Assembly: GCA_017408185.1 (NCBI GenBank)
Contig: JAFQVE010000010.1
Location: 1 to 8,931 of the forward strand
Direction of reading: 5' to 3'
Length of the DNA: 8,931 nucleotides
Source of the DNA: Oscillospiraceae bacterium
GTDB taxonomy: Bacteria > Bacillota_A > Clostridia > Oscillospirales > JAAYXM01
Shown: positions 1-6,541 of the stretch, in pieces
How the letters are laid out: the number at the start of each line of letters is the position of its first letter
How positions within the stretch are numbered: position 1 is the stretch's first letter
Notes under the pieces: generated by a model
Databases searched by the model: none
Told to the model about the DNA's origin: nothing
The model's input: only the letters and a program-made list of their open reading frames with translations
Program-made: the position numbers and the translations under genes

Positions 1-1173
1 TATATGCCGAACTATAACGCTTGGGTAGATTCACTTTCCGAGGATGAAGTGAAAAATGTTATAAACACACGTAAGGGGCATGACGGAAAAATCTATGCTG
101 CTCCGGTTTCCGGAAGAGAACTGTCTCAGAACCTTCGCGCATGGCTCTATCGTAAGGACATTTTTGAAAAACACAATATCAAGGCTCCGGAGAACTTTGA
201 TGAGCTGTACGAGGCTTGCAAGCAGCTTAAAGAGCTCTACCCCGAGTCATATCCGTTCAGTGCAAGAAACGGTATATATATGCTCGATGTTCAGGCACCG
301 TCGTGGAAACCGTACTGGAACACTCAGGAGTATTATGACTATGACGCCGGAAAATGGAGCTACGGTGCATCGGAAGACGTTCTTCTCGATATGCTTACAT
401 ACTATAAGCGTATGATTGACGAAAAGCTTATGCCGTCTGACTTTATGACAATCTCATCGACCTCGTGGCAGGAGCTTGTCACAACCAACCGCGGATTCAT
501 CATGCCGGAGTACCAGACACGTATTGACTTCTTCAACGGTCTTGCCCGCGGAAAAATCGAAGGTTTTGACCTTTCTGCAATGGTGCCGCCGGTTGCCGAT
601 GCGGAAAACGGCGTAAGTATGGTAAATAAATACAACATTGATCCCGTTGCTGTGGTAATGTGCAACACCGGCGATGAAAAGCGTATGGCGAATGCTGCCA
701 AATTCCTCGATTGGTTCTATACCGATGAGGGAACGGCACTTGTTTCATGGGGAAAAGAAGGAGAAACCTATGAGATTGTTGACGGCAAAAAGAAGTTTAT
801 AACGGACGAGAGCGCAACTCAGGCAAACACACTCTACGGAATTTCTACATCAGGAACGTTTTTGCGTATGGATCCCGAAGCGGTCACAGCATTTGAATCC
901 GAAGATATTGCAAGAACACGTGATATGGTTCTTGAACACACTCTTCCGAATGCAAATCCGAATCTATGGATGGCGTTCAATCCGGATGAGCAGAAAATAT
1001 TTGTTGAATATCAGATGGCGCTGCGCAACTATGCGACAGAAATGATATCAAAATTCCTTCTCGGTCAGGAACCGTTGTCAGGTTTTGATGCATTCCAGGA
1101 AGCTCTTAGAACTGAATTCGGTCTTGATGAGTATCTTGCAGTCCACGAAAGTGCATATGCAAGAATAAAGTGA
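1..1173 (+). CDS. ABC transporter extracellular solute-binding protein, C-terminal part (5' truncated by window)
   Basis: This is the carboxy-terminal 390 residues of a solute-binding protein of the ABC sugar/oligosaccharide type (SBP family 1, LplA/YtcQ-like). It would be a surface lipoprotein that captures a solute and delivers it to a membrane permease. The reading frame is open from the first base, so the start codon and signal peptide lie upstream; the first visible ATG is internal. Family-like traits are the segment ENFDELYEACKQLKELYP in the first 75 residues, a Trp/Tyr-rich ligand-cleft region (SWKPYWNTQEYYDYDAGKW), a block around AAKFLDWFYTDEGTALVSWG, and the typical ending GLDEYLAVHESAYARIK. 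Full-length relatives are roughly 500-560 residues. The creatininase gene starts 23 nt downstream and is probably co-transcribed. The ligand cannot be told from the sequence. I am sure of the broad family and less sure of the subfamily. Confidence 0.85.
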   Translation, partial: YMPNYNAWVDSLSEDEVKNVINTRKGHDGKIYAAPVSGRELSQNLRAWLYRKDIFEKHNIKAPENFDELYEACKQLKELYPESYPFSARNGIYMLDVQAPSWKPYWNTQEYYDYDAGKWSYGASEDVLLDMLTYYKRMIDEKLMPSDFMTISSTSWQELVTTNRGFIMPEYQTRIDFFNGLARGKIEGFDLSAMVPPVADAENGVSMVNKYNIDPVAVVMCNTGDEKRMANAAKFLDWFYTDEGTALVSWGKEGETYEIVDGKKKFITDESATQANTLYGISTSGTFLRMDPEAVTAFESEDIARTRDMVLEHTLPNANPNLWMAFNPDEQKIFVEYQMALRNYATEMISKFLLGQEPLSGFDAFQEALRTEFGLDEYLAVHESAYARIK

Positions 1174-1196
1174 CTTAGACAAGAGAGGTTGAAATT

Positions 1197-2063
1197 ATGT
1201 TGTGGAAGGATATATTTCCGGATGAGTTTGAAGCTGCAGTTAAAAAATGCGGGGGAGTATGCGTGATTCCCATTGGAGCAATGGAGGTTCACGGTGTACA
1301 TATGGCACTCGGCGTTGATACACTACAGGCGGCAGAATTCTCCAAAAGAGCGGCAGAAGTTTCTGAGGTCTGCGTCTTTCCGGAGCTTTATTTTGGTGAC
1401 CTTGGCGGAGCTAATCTGCTTCCGGGTTCAATCATTTTTCCGATAGAGGTAATTTGGACAATACTTGAGCATGCCTGTTGTGAGATAATACGTAACGGCT
1501 TTAAAAAAATAGTAATAGTAAGCGGGCACGGTGGTAATCAATGGATGCTGACAGCATTTTTGAGAAATATGCTTATAAAGCATCCGGAAATGCTTATATA
1601 TAAGTATTTTCAGGGACTTATATATCCGGCAGAATTGCTTTCCGATATCACAAAGTATCCGTATCTTACAGAGAATGATGTGAGCATTCTTGAGAGCTAC
1701 GAGAGGGAAGGCAAGCAGGGCGGGCACGGTTGTTTCAGTGAGGTTGGGCTGAGTTATGATATTGACCCGACGCTTGTCCGTATTGATAAAGTAGACGCCG
1801 TTTCTGCGTCATCCACAAGGATGTACGATAAATTTGATGTGAATGGTATCGAAACATGGCTTTCGTGGTTTGGCAATTTCCCCAATTCGTATGTTGCTGA
1901 TATCCATTATGGAATGAATAAGCGTATCGCACGTGCAATGGGACAACGAATGACAGAAAAGCTCTCTGGTGTGTTGAAACTGATAAAAGAAGATACAGTT
2001 TCTGCAGATTTCCACAGAGAATGGTACGAAAAAAGCTTTGGTACAGATTTGGTGAAAGGATAA
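1197..2063 (+). CDS. Creatininase family protein (metal-dependent amidohydrolase)
   Basis: This encodes 288 residues, a normal length for the creatininase / creatinine amidohydrolase family, whose members hydrolyse cyclic or linear amide bonds using a two-metal centre. The amino-terminal signature PIGAMEVHGVHMALGVDT (residues 25-42) gives likely metal ligands Glu30, His32 and Asp41. The GHGGN signature is at 110-114 (His111), and the later motif GGHGCFSEVG at 175-184 supplies Glu182 in the place of the usual HAGExET block. That block is diverged: the canonical alanine, first glutamate and TS are missing. No signal peptide is seen, so the enzyme should be cytoplasmic. The ATG at 1197 is preceded by AGAGAGG at 1182-1188. 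It lies 23 nt after the solute-binding protein gene and ends 27 nt before a terminator, so it is the last gene of that operon. It may act on the imported solute, which is inference. True creatinine activity should not be assumed, because the family also includes MftE-like and other amidases. Confidence 0.88.
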   Translation: MLWKDIFPDEFEAAVKKCGGVCVIPIGAMEVHGVHMALGVDTLQAAEFSKRAAEVSEVCVFPELYFGDLGGANLLPGSIIFPIEVIWTILEHACCEIIRNGFKKIVIVSGHGGNQWMLTAFLRNMLIKHPEMLIYKYFQGLIYPAELLSDITKYPYLTENDVSILESYEREGKQGGHGCFSEVGLSYDIDPTLVRIDKVDAVSASSTRMYDKFDVNGIETWLSWFGNFPNSYVADIHYGMNKRIARAMGQRMTEKLSGVLKLIKEDTVSADFHREWYEKSFGTDLVKG

Positions 2064-2089
2064 GCTGCTTTACAGTTGAAATGCCCTCA

Positions 2090-2125
2090 CCGCGCCGGAT
2101 TTTCCGGCGCGGTTTCCTCTTTGTT
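2090..2125 (+). terminator. Rho-independent terminator of the SBP-creatininase operon
   Basis: A perfect 10-bp GC-rich stem (CCGCGCCGGA at 2090-2099 with TCCGGCGCGG at 2103-2112) closes a TTT loop. It is followed by a T-rich tract with some C at 2113-2125. It lies just after the creatininase stop codon and ahead of the TRAP promoter, so it insulates the two operons. Confidence 0.9.
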
Positions 2126-2157
2126 AATATCTTAATTTACTAAAAATGCAATTTTGC

Positions 2158-2186
2158 TTGAAAAATCAGGAAGATTATAGTATAAT
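2158..2186 (+). promoter_or_regulatory. Sigma-A-type promoter of the TRAP-TAXI operon
   Basis: The -35 box TTGAAA (2158-2163, five of six consensus bases) and the -10 box TATAAT (2181-2186, six of six) are separated by exactly 17 nt. Transcription would start near 2193 and leave a leader of about 45 nt before the receptor start codon. The sequence around it is A/T-rich. No other promoter is evident before the operon, and a terminator lies upstream. Confidence 0.82.
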
Positions 2187-2204
2187 ATCAAAGTAAAATA
2201 AAAT

Positions 2205-2224
2205 CCCGGTTTTGGCTTACCGGG
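2205..2224 (+). promoter_or_regulatory. Leader hairpin just upstream of the ribosome site of the TAXI receptor
   Basis: CCCGGT at 2205-2210 pairs perfectly with ACCGGG at 2219-2224 around an 8-nt loop. The stem ends 3 nt before the ribosome binding site TGGAGG (2228-2233). A hairpin so close to the 5' end of a leader of about 45 nt could protect the message or modulate initiation. It is too short to be a known riboswitch, and no function is demonstrated. Confidence 0.45.
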
Positions 2225-2238
2225 AGATGGAGGAAATT

Positions 2239-3198
2239 ATGAAAAGAATAGTCTCTCTCGTCATGGCAATGATTATGCTCGTTGCCCTGGCAGCTTGCTC
2301 CGGCGGAGCGGGCACAAGTATGACCATGGGTACCGGCGGTACTTCGGGTACATACTACGGTTACGGCGGCGTTCTCGGTCAGTACATCAAGAACAACGCA
2401 GGTATCAACGTAACGGTCGTTTCAACCGACGGTTCAAAGGCTAACATTCAGGGAATTGATGCCGGCAACTATCAGCTCGGCACTGTTCAGTCCGATGTTA
2501 TGTCCTACGCTTGGGAAGGCACACGTTCCTTCGAGTCTGAAGGCAAAGTTGAATCCTTCCGCACTGTTGCAGGCCTTTATGCCGAATCTGTCCAGCTCGT
2601 TACCATGGACCCGGCTATAAAGAGCGTTGCAGACCTTAAGGGTAAGTCCGTTTCTATCGGCGCTCCGGGCTCCGGCGTTTACTTCAACGCTATGGACGTT
2701 CTCACAGCTGCAGGTCTTACTGAAGCTGATATCAAGGCTCAGTATCAGTCCTTCGCTGACAGCGCAGACGCACTTAAGGACGGCAAGATTGACGCTGCAT
2801 TCATCGTAGCAGGCGCTCCGACTCCGGCTATCACCGAGCTTTGCACAACAAACAGTGCATACCTCGTTCCGATTGACGGTGCCGTTGCAGACGCTCTTAT
2901 GGCTTCCTGCCCGTTCTACACGGTCTACACTGTTCCGGCAGGTACATACGAGGGTCAGACAGAAGACGTTAAGACAGTTACCGTTAAGGCAACTCTCATC
3001 GTCAATGCAGATGCAACCGAAGAGGATGTATATAACCTCACAGCTGCTATTTTTGACAACGCTGAAGCTATCACCGCTGAAAATGCAAAGGGTGCAGAGC
3101 TCAGCATCGAAAACGCTACAAGCGGTATGACAGTACCGTTCCATGCAGGTGCTGCAAAGTACTTCGCTGAAAAGGGCGTTGATGTAGCAGTTGGCTAA
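2239..3198 (+). CDS. TAXI family TRAP transporter solute-binding lipoprotein
   Basis: This is the substrate receptor of a TRAP-TAXI secondary uptake system, anchored to the outer face of the membrane and handing its ligand to the fused permease encoded next. The protein has 319 residues from the ATG at 2239. That start sits 5 nt after TGGAGG and gives a textbook lipoprotein signal: MKR, a hydrophobic core, then lipobox L17-A18-A19-C20. An in-frame TTG at 2212 would spoil the signal peptide and was not used. The glycine-rich family hallmark follows the lipidation site (MGTGGTSGTYYGYGG, residues 30-44). Later come VQLVTMDPAIKSVADLKGKSVSIGAPGSG, typical of the TAXI/NMT1-like fold, and AAFIVAGAPTPAITEL. 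The substrate is unknown; characterised TAXI receptors take dicarboxylates such as glutamate. Codon choice is strongly biased, with almost only AAG for lysine and many C-ending codons, which suggests high expression. It is the first gene of the operon. Confidence 0.93.
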   Translation: MKRIVSLVMAMIMLVALAACSGGAGTSMTMGTGGTSGTYYGYGGVLGQYIKNNAGINVTVVSTDGSKANIQGIDAGNYQLGTVQSDVMSYAWEGTRSFESEGKVESFRTVAGLYAESVQLVTMDPAIKSVADLKGKSVSIGAPGSGVYFNAMDVLTAAGLTEADIKAQYQSFADSADALKDGKIDAAFIVAGAPTPAITELCTTNSAYLVPIDGAVADALMASCPFYTVYTVPAGTYEGQTEDVKTVTVKATLIVNADATEEDVYNLTAAIFDNAEAITAENAKGAELSIENATSGMTVPFHAGAAKYFAEKGVDVAVG

Positions 3199-3244
3199 AT
3201 CAGCCAAACGAAATGTTGGCTGCGGCGATTATCGTCGCAGCCAA
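3191..3244 (+). promoter_or_regulatory. Tandem hairpins between receptor and permease genes (attenuator or mRNA-processing element)
   Basis: Hairpin 1 pairs TTGGCT (3191-3196) with AGCCAA (3202-3207) and covers the receptor stop codon. Hairpin 2 is a 13-bp stem with one G-T wobble, 3216-3228 with 3232-3244, closed by TTA. After it comes only TTTGG, not a true T-run, so full termination is unlikely. Both stems share the TTGGCT/AGCCAA unit: the AGCCAA of hairpin 1 could instead pair with the left arm of hairpin 2, giving mutually exclusive folds. The place, right after a receptor gene and 30 nt before the permease start, fits a partial terminator or 3' end stabiliser that sets receptor well above permease. 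Confidence 0.6.
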
Positions 3245-3275
3245 TTTGGTGTATTTCACTTTAGGAGGTTATAAA

Positions 3276-5228
3276 GTGCTTTTCGGTAAGAAAAAATCCG
3301 CAGCTGCCGAGGCTCCTATGGACCTCGACGCGGTTATGAAAAAGTTTGACAGAGAATCCAACACCCGCATCTGGGAAGGTAAGGCTAAAATTGCGGTAAA
3401 TTGCGTGCTTGCCGTTTTTTCTCTGTTTTGTATTTATGTAACTCTCTTTGCAACATGGCTTGAAGAGCTTCGCCTTACGACCTTCGTAGCATTTATTGTA
3501 TTCATCGGTTATTTGGTTTTTCCTGCAAAGAAGGGTGTGCAGAAGCCGAACTATATGCCGTGGTACGATGTTCTGCTTATGATTTGCGGAACGGGTGCTT
3601 TTTTGTATTATGCGGCGAATGCAATGACAATTATCCAGCAGGGTGCGAACTTCCAGTGGTATCAGATTATTATCGGTGTAATCGGAATAATCTCAATCGG
3701 TGAGGTTTGCCGTCGAAGCGTCGGGCTTCCGATAGTTATCGTTGCTGCATGCTTTGTCGCATATGCCCTCATCTGGGGGCTTTCAAACCCAACCTTCTGG
3801 GGAAAGCTTAATTATACGGTTCACTATCTTTTCTACGGAAAAGAGGGAATTCTTTCAACTCCGATAAATGTATGCTCAAAGTTTATTGTTGTGTTCATTA
3901 TATTCGGTGCTTTTCTTGAAAGAACCGGAATTGCAGACTTCTTTATAAAGATTTCCAATGCCGTTGTAGGCGGCTTTTCCGGAGGTCCGGCGAAGGTTGC
4001 CGTTGTTGCGAGTGCGCTTGAAGGAATGGTTTCCGGCTCGTCTGTTGCAAATACCGTCGGCTCGGGCTCCGTCACAATTCCGCTTATGAAGAAAACAGGC
4101 TATAAGCCGGAATTTGCTGCTGCGGCAGAAGCCTCTGCATCAACCGGCGGACAGATTATGCCGCCGATTATGGGTGCGGCAGCATTCCTTATGGCAGACT
4201 ATCTCGGTATGCCGTACAGCAATGTTGTTGTTAAGGCTATCCTTCCGGCAATTCTGTATTTTGCAGGTATTTTTATTGCTGTTCATCTTGAAGCTAAGAA
4301 AGAAGGACTCCGCGGACTTACAAAAGAAGAGCTTCCGCGCTTCTTGCCGCTTCTTAAGCAGGTTTATCTGCTTGCACCGCTCGTTCTCCTGATTTACCTT
4401 GTCGGAACTGCGCAGAACTCTATCCAGTATGCCGCGGCAATTGCGATTATTGTTGCGATTGTTGTCAGCTTGTTCAATAAGGAAAATCGTATAACACCGA
4501 AGCGTATATGGGAAGCGCTTGCTGCGGGCGGACAGGGAATGATTACCGTTGCCGCGGCGTGCGGAGTTGCGGGAATTATTGCCGGTGCAATCACAATGAC
4601 CGGTCTTGCAAATACCATCATCAACGGCATCGTTGCTCTTGCAGGCAATCAGGTAATTATCGCACTGTTCCTTACAATGCTTTGCTGCATTGTTCTCGGT
4701 ATGGGTGTTCCGACTACTGCAAACTACTGTATTATGGCGGCAACCTGCGCACCTATTCTCGTGCGTATGGGCGTTCCGGACGTTGCGGCACACTTCTTTG
4801 TGTTCTATTTTGGTATTGTTGCTGACCTTACCCCACCGGTTGCTCTTGCGGCATATGCAGGTGCGGCAATTGCTCAGGCAAACCCGATGAAAACGGCGAT
4901 TACGGCAACAAAGCTTGCGATAGGCGCATTTATTGTTCCGTATGTGTTTGCGCTCAATCCGGCAATGTTGTTCGTTGATACAACCGCCTTTGAGGTTGTT
5001 TTAATATGCATAACCTCTCTCGTCGGTATATTCGGCGTGTCTGCAGCTCTTGAAGGATATCTGCTCTGTGATATGCCGTGGTATCAGCGTATCATCAGCG
5101 TTGTCGGCGGTCTGCTTCTTATTTATCCGGGAGCGGTTACCGACGCAATAGGACTTGTCCTTGTTGCCGTTGTGGTTATTCTTCAGATAATAAGCAAAAA
5201 GCATCACGCAAAACAGCTTACAGCTTAA
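3276..5228 (+). CDS. TRAP transporter fused permease (TAXI type, DctQ/DctM-like)
   Basis: This is the integral-membrane part of the TRAP-TAXI system, a cation-driven secondary importer that takes its solute from the receptor encoded upstream. I chose the GTG at 3276 because GGAGGT at 3264-3269 is ideally placed. An in-frame ATG at 3213 lacks a ribosome site and would place its codons inside the leader hairpin. The resulting 650 residues match the usual size of fused permeases. A charged cytoplasmic start of about 36 residues is followed by hydrophobic segments to the end, with the small-subunit-like part first and the DctM-like domain after it. DctM signatures are GAFLERTGIADFF (from residue 211), GSSVANTVGSGSVTIPLMKK (254-273), STGGQIMPPIMGAA (around 291) and GMGVPTTANYCIMAA (475-489). 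A DUF1850 gene often accompanies such systems but is absent here. A terminator follows 8 nt after the stop codon. Confidence 0.94.
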   Translation: MLFGKKKSAAAEAPMDLDAVMKKFDRESNTRIWEGKAKIAVNCVLAVFSLFCIYVTLFATWLEELRLTTFVAFIVFIGYLVFPAKKGVQKPNYMPWYDVLLMICGTGAFLYYAANAMTIIQQGANFQWYQIIIGVIGIISIGEVCRRSVGLPIVIVAACFVAYALIWGLSNPTFWGKLNYTVHYLFYGKEGILSTPINVCSKFIVVFIIFGAFLERTGIADFFIKISNAVVGGFSGGPAKVAVVASALEGMVSGSSVANTVGSGSVTIPLMKKTGYKPEFAAAAEASASTGGQIMPPIMGAAAFLMADYLGMPYSNVVVKAILPAILYFAGIFIAVHLEAKKEGLRGLTKEELPRFLPLLKQVYLLAPLVLLIYLVGTAQNSIQYAAAIAIIVAIVVSLFNKENRITPKRIWEALAAGGQGMITVAAACGVAGIIAGAITMTGLANTIINGIVALAGNQVIIALFLTMLCCIVLGMGVPTTANYCIMAATCAPILVRMGVPDVAAHFFVFYFGIVADLTPPVALAAYAGAAIAQANPMKTAITATKLAIGAFIVPYVFALNPAMLFVDTTAFEVVLICITSLVGIFGVSAALEGYLLCDMPWYQRIISVVGGLLLIYPGAVTDAIGLVLVAVVVILQIISKKHHAKQLTA

Positions 5229-5236
5229 AATAAATG

Positions 5237-5269
5237 GCGGACAGCTAAAAAAAGCTGCCCGCTGTTTTT
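5237..5269 (+). terminator. Rho-independent terminator of the TRAP operon
   Basis: GCGGACAGCT (5237-5246) pairs with AGCTGCCCGC (5253-5262), with a single A-C mismatch, around a six-A loop. The tract TGTTTTT follows at 5263-5269. It closes the receptor-permease operon and separates it from the DUF4830-like gene. Confidence 0.88.
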
Positions 5270-5348
5270 ATTGGCAAAATTGGAAAATAGTCATATCTTT
5301 CGTTTTTTTGCATACATATCTAATATAAATTTCTTGAAGGGAATGTAT

Positions 5349-5861
5349 ATGATGATAGTATTTACCACAAAGCTTACAAGACGGAAGATTGTTTCGGGAA
5401 TCCTTGCACTGTGCATAATTGTGTGCTCCGCATTTGTCCTCATCCGCGACGGAGCGGGAGATACCACGGTATCCGTATCTGATGAGCAAAAGCCGATTCA
5501 CGAGGGGAGAAAACTAAAGACAAATGATGAGCGAGTTGCACTGCTTAACGAATACGGCTGGAATGTTGACAACGAGCCGCGTGAGTTTATGGAGGTAAAA
5601 ATTCCTGATGTATTTGACGGAGTATATAACGAGTATAATGAAATCCAGAAGCGTCAGGGAATGGATCTCGCTGATTATTCCGGCAAGCGCGTTATGAGAT
5701 ATACGTATAAAGTAAACAACCACCCCGGCAATGAAGAAGGAGTGGTTGCAAACATCATAGTGTATAAGAATAAGCTCATCGGCGGAGACGTGTGCTCGCC
5801 GAAGCTCGGCGGATTTATGCACGGGCTTGCGGAAACGGCACAAACAGTCGGACAGGAATAG
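5349..5861 (+). CDS. DUF4830-like membrane-anchored protein
   Basis: This encodes a 170-residue protein of unknown function that I recognise as resembling the clostridial DUF4830 family. Residues 1-12 are short and positively charged, followed by one hydrophobic segment at about 13-32 (KIVSGILALCIIVCSAFVLI), which is a signal anchor or an uncleaved signal without a lipobox. The rest is expected to be outside the cell. The family-like core comprises TNDERVALLNEYGWNVDNEP, the segment IPDVFDGVYNEYNEIQKRQG, the stretch YSGKRVMRYTYKVNN, and the closing IGGDVCSPKLGGFMHGL. I chose the ATG at 5349 because GAAGGG at 5336-5341 is 7 nt upstream. ATGs at 5343 and 5352 are alternatives, and an upstream in-frame ATG at 5271 has no ribosome site and overlaps the end of the terminator. 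No clear promoter was found, only an AT-rich -10-like TATAAA at 5324. It converges on ruvX with a 26-nt gap. The family assignment is from memory. Confidence 0.75.
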   Translation: MMIVFTTKLTRRKIVSGILALCIIVCSAFVLIRDGAGDTTVSVSDEQKPIHEGRKLKTNDERVALLNEYGWNVDNEPREFMEVKIPDVFDGVYNEYNEIQKRQGMDLADYSGKRVMRYTYKVNNHPGNEEGVVANIIVYKNKLIGGDVCSPKLGGFMHGLAETAQTVGQE

Positions 5862-5876
5862 CTTTCCGCCACGCAA

Positions 5877-5930
5877 GCCTCCCTTGCCTAAAGGGAGGGG
5901 GACCGCCGTATGGCGGTGGAGGGATTTTTC
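5877..5930. repeat. Palindromic repeat-like element between convergent genes
   Basis: Two adjacent perfect hairpins make up this stretch: CCTCCCTT (5878-5885) with AAGGGAGG (5891-5898), and ACCGCC (5902-5907) with GGCGGT (5912-5917). The outer CCTCCC at 5878 is also inverted relative to GGAGGG at 5918-5923, and a T-run follows at 5925-5929. It closely resembles dispersed palindromic repeats that I recall from Oscillospiraceae/Ruminococcaceae genomes, where the second stem varies in sequence. There is only one copy in this window, so its repetitive nature is not shown here. It overlaps the 3' end of ruvX, lies just past the stop of the DUF4830-like gene, and may act as a two-way terminator. 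Confidence 0.65.
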
Positions 5931-6334
5931 TTAAAATCGAGATAGTTTTGCAATATAAGCGCCGCTGCAACGGAATCAACCTTTGCACGGCGCTTTTTGC
6001 CGTGGTATCCCGTTTCGGATAAAATTCTGTGTGCATCCACCGTGGTGCACCTTTCGTCCCAGAGAATAACCGGAAGTCCTGTTCTTTCACGCAGCTTTTC
6101 CGCGATTTCTTCGCTTTTCTTTGCGCGGTCGCCGATATCGGAATTCATATGCTTAGGATACCCGAGAACGATTTCCTCGGCTTTTCGTGAGAGGATGCTC
6201 TCGCACAGCTCGTCAAACGCTTTTTCGGGATTTGTAACGTTGATTGTAAAGCTCTCTCCTGCAAGAAACCCCATAATATCCGAAAAAGAAACGCCTATTC
6301 TTTTGTCACCGTAATCAATACCAACAATCTTCAT
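5888..6334 (-). CDS. ruvX: Putative pre-16S rRNA nuclease / Holliday junction resolvase-like YqgF (RuvX)
   Basis: This is a cytoplasmic RNase H-fold nuclease of the YqgF/RuvX family, implicated in pre-16S rRNA 5' end maturation and originally annotated as a Holliday junction resolvase. All hallmarks are visible: GIDYGDKRIGVS with Asp7 (residues 5-16), IVLGYPKHMNS (55-65), WDERCTT (92-98) and VDSVAAALILQNYL (119-132) with Asp120. I chose the ATG at 6334 because the GGAGG complement (6343-6347) is 8 nt upstream; a TTG two codons earlier is only 2 nt from it. The protein has 148 residues, a little longer than many relatives. The last 12 residues (NPSTAIRRSPSL) and the stop codon are encoded by the palindromic repeat at 5877-5930, so the natural ending seems to have been replaced. 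The promoter may be the minus-strand extended -10 at 6495-6503. It stands alone rather than with its usual alaS/DUF965 neighbours. Confidence 0.95.
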   Translation of the reverse strand: MKIVGIDYGDKRIGVSFSDIMGFLAGESFTINVTNPEKAFDELCESILSRKAEEIVLGYPKHMNSDIGDRAKKSEEIAEKLRERTGLPVILWDERCTTVDAHRILSETGYHGKKRRAKVDSVAAALILQNYLDFKKNPSTAIRRSPSL

Positions 6335-6406
6335 TGACAAAACCTCCGCATTGGGGTATCATATATTTGTGGCTTACTGATATATTATGTCATAAGCGCA
6401 AGCGAA

Positions 6407-6504
6407 ATGGTATAATGTAGCCATATTTTCCGGTTTCCGGCAAAGCCGGAGAGGAAAATGGCGTTAAATTGGTATAATAACTGCTTTTGCAGTTATTATA
6501 CCAT
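6407..6504. repeat. MITE-like 98-bp element with 10-bp terminal inverted repeats
   Basis: The ends are perfect 10-bp inverted repeats, ATGGTATAAT (6407-6416) and ATTATACCAT (6495-6504). A second direct copy of TGGTATAAT lies at 6470-6478. Inside is an imperfect hairpin over 6421-6461, with core TCCGGC-AAA-GCCGGA and outer CC-ATTTTCC/GGAAAATGG arms. Next comes a perfect 15-bp hairpin with a TTTT loop (6470-6484 with 6489-6503). Nothing inside could code for a protein. Each TGGTATAAT is also a perfect extended -10 promoter motif. It may be a small non-autonomous mobile element, or a regulatory region built from repeats. No clear target-site duplication is seen. Confidence 0.55.
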
Positions 6505-6524
6505 AAAATACCTGCCTGATACAA
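6495..6524 (-). promoter_or_regulatory. Candidate promoter of ruvX (extended -10)
   Basis: On the minus strand, TGGTATAAT (complement of 6495-6503) is a perfect extended -10 element. A weak -35-like TTGTAT (complement of 6519-6524) stands 18 nt upstream of the TATAAT. Transcription would begin near 6488 and read into ruvX through a leader of about 150 nt. The same motif on the plus strand at 6408-6416 and 6470-6478 could fire toward the sigma gene, but no good -35 box is visible there. Confidence 0.4.
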
Positions 6525-6541
6525 CAATATTTTTTCTTTTT

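Noticed and set aside
2205..2224. Possible riboswitch in the TRAP leader.
   Set aside because: The leader is about 45 nt with one 6-bp stem, too small and simple for any known riboswitch class.
2434..3207. Long open frame of 257 codons on the minus strand, with many cysteines and serines.
   Set aside because: It is fully antisense to the well-supported TAXI receptor gene. Its openness follows from that gene's codon bias, and it shows no family motif.
3213..3275. Alternative upstream ATG start for the TRAP permease.
   Set aside because: It has no ribosome site, and its codons form the 13-bp hairpin. The GTG at 3276 has an ideal GGAGGT.
4140..4793. Open frame of 217 codons on the minus strand, rich in Arg, Asn and His.
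   Set aside because: It is antisense to the TRAP permease membrane domain; the composition is that of a reversed hydrophobic gene and no motif is present.
5271..5348. Alternative upstream ATG start for the DUF4830-like protein.
   Set aside because: The start overlaps the end of the TRAP operon terminator and lacks a ribosome site; the added residues do not resemble a signal sequence.
5229..5348. A DUF1850 partner gene or other small TRAP accessory gene after the permease.
   Set aside because: The interval holds only the terminator and an AT-rich stretch; the next protein is not of the DUF1850 type.
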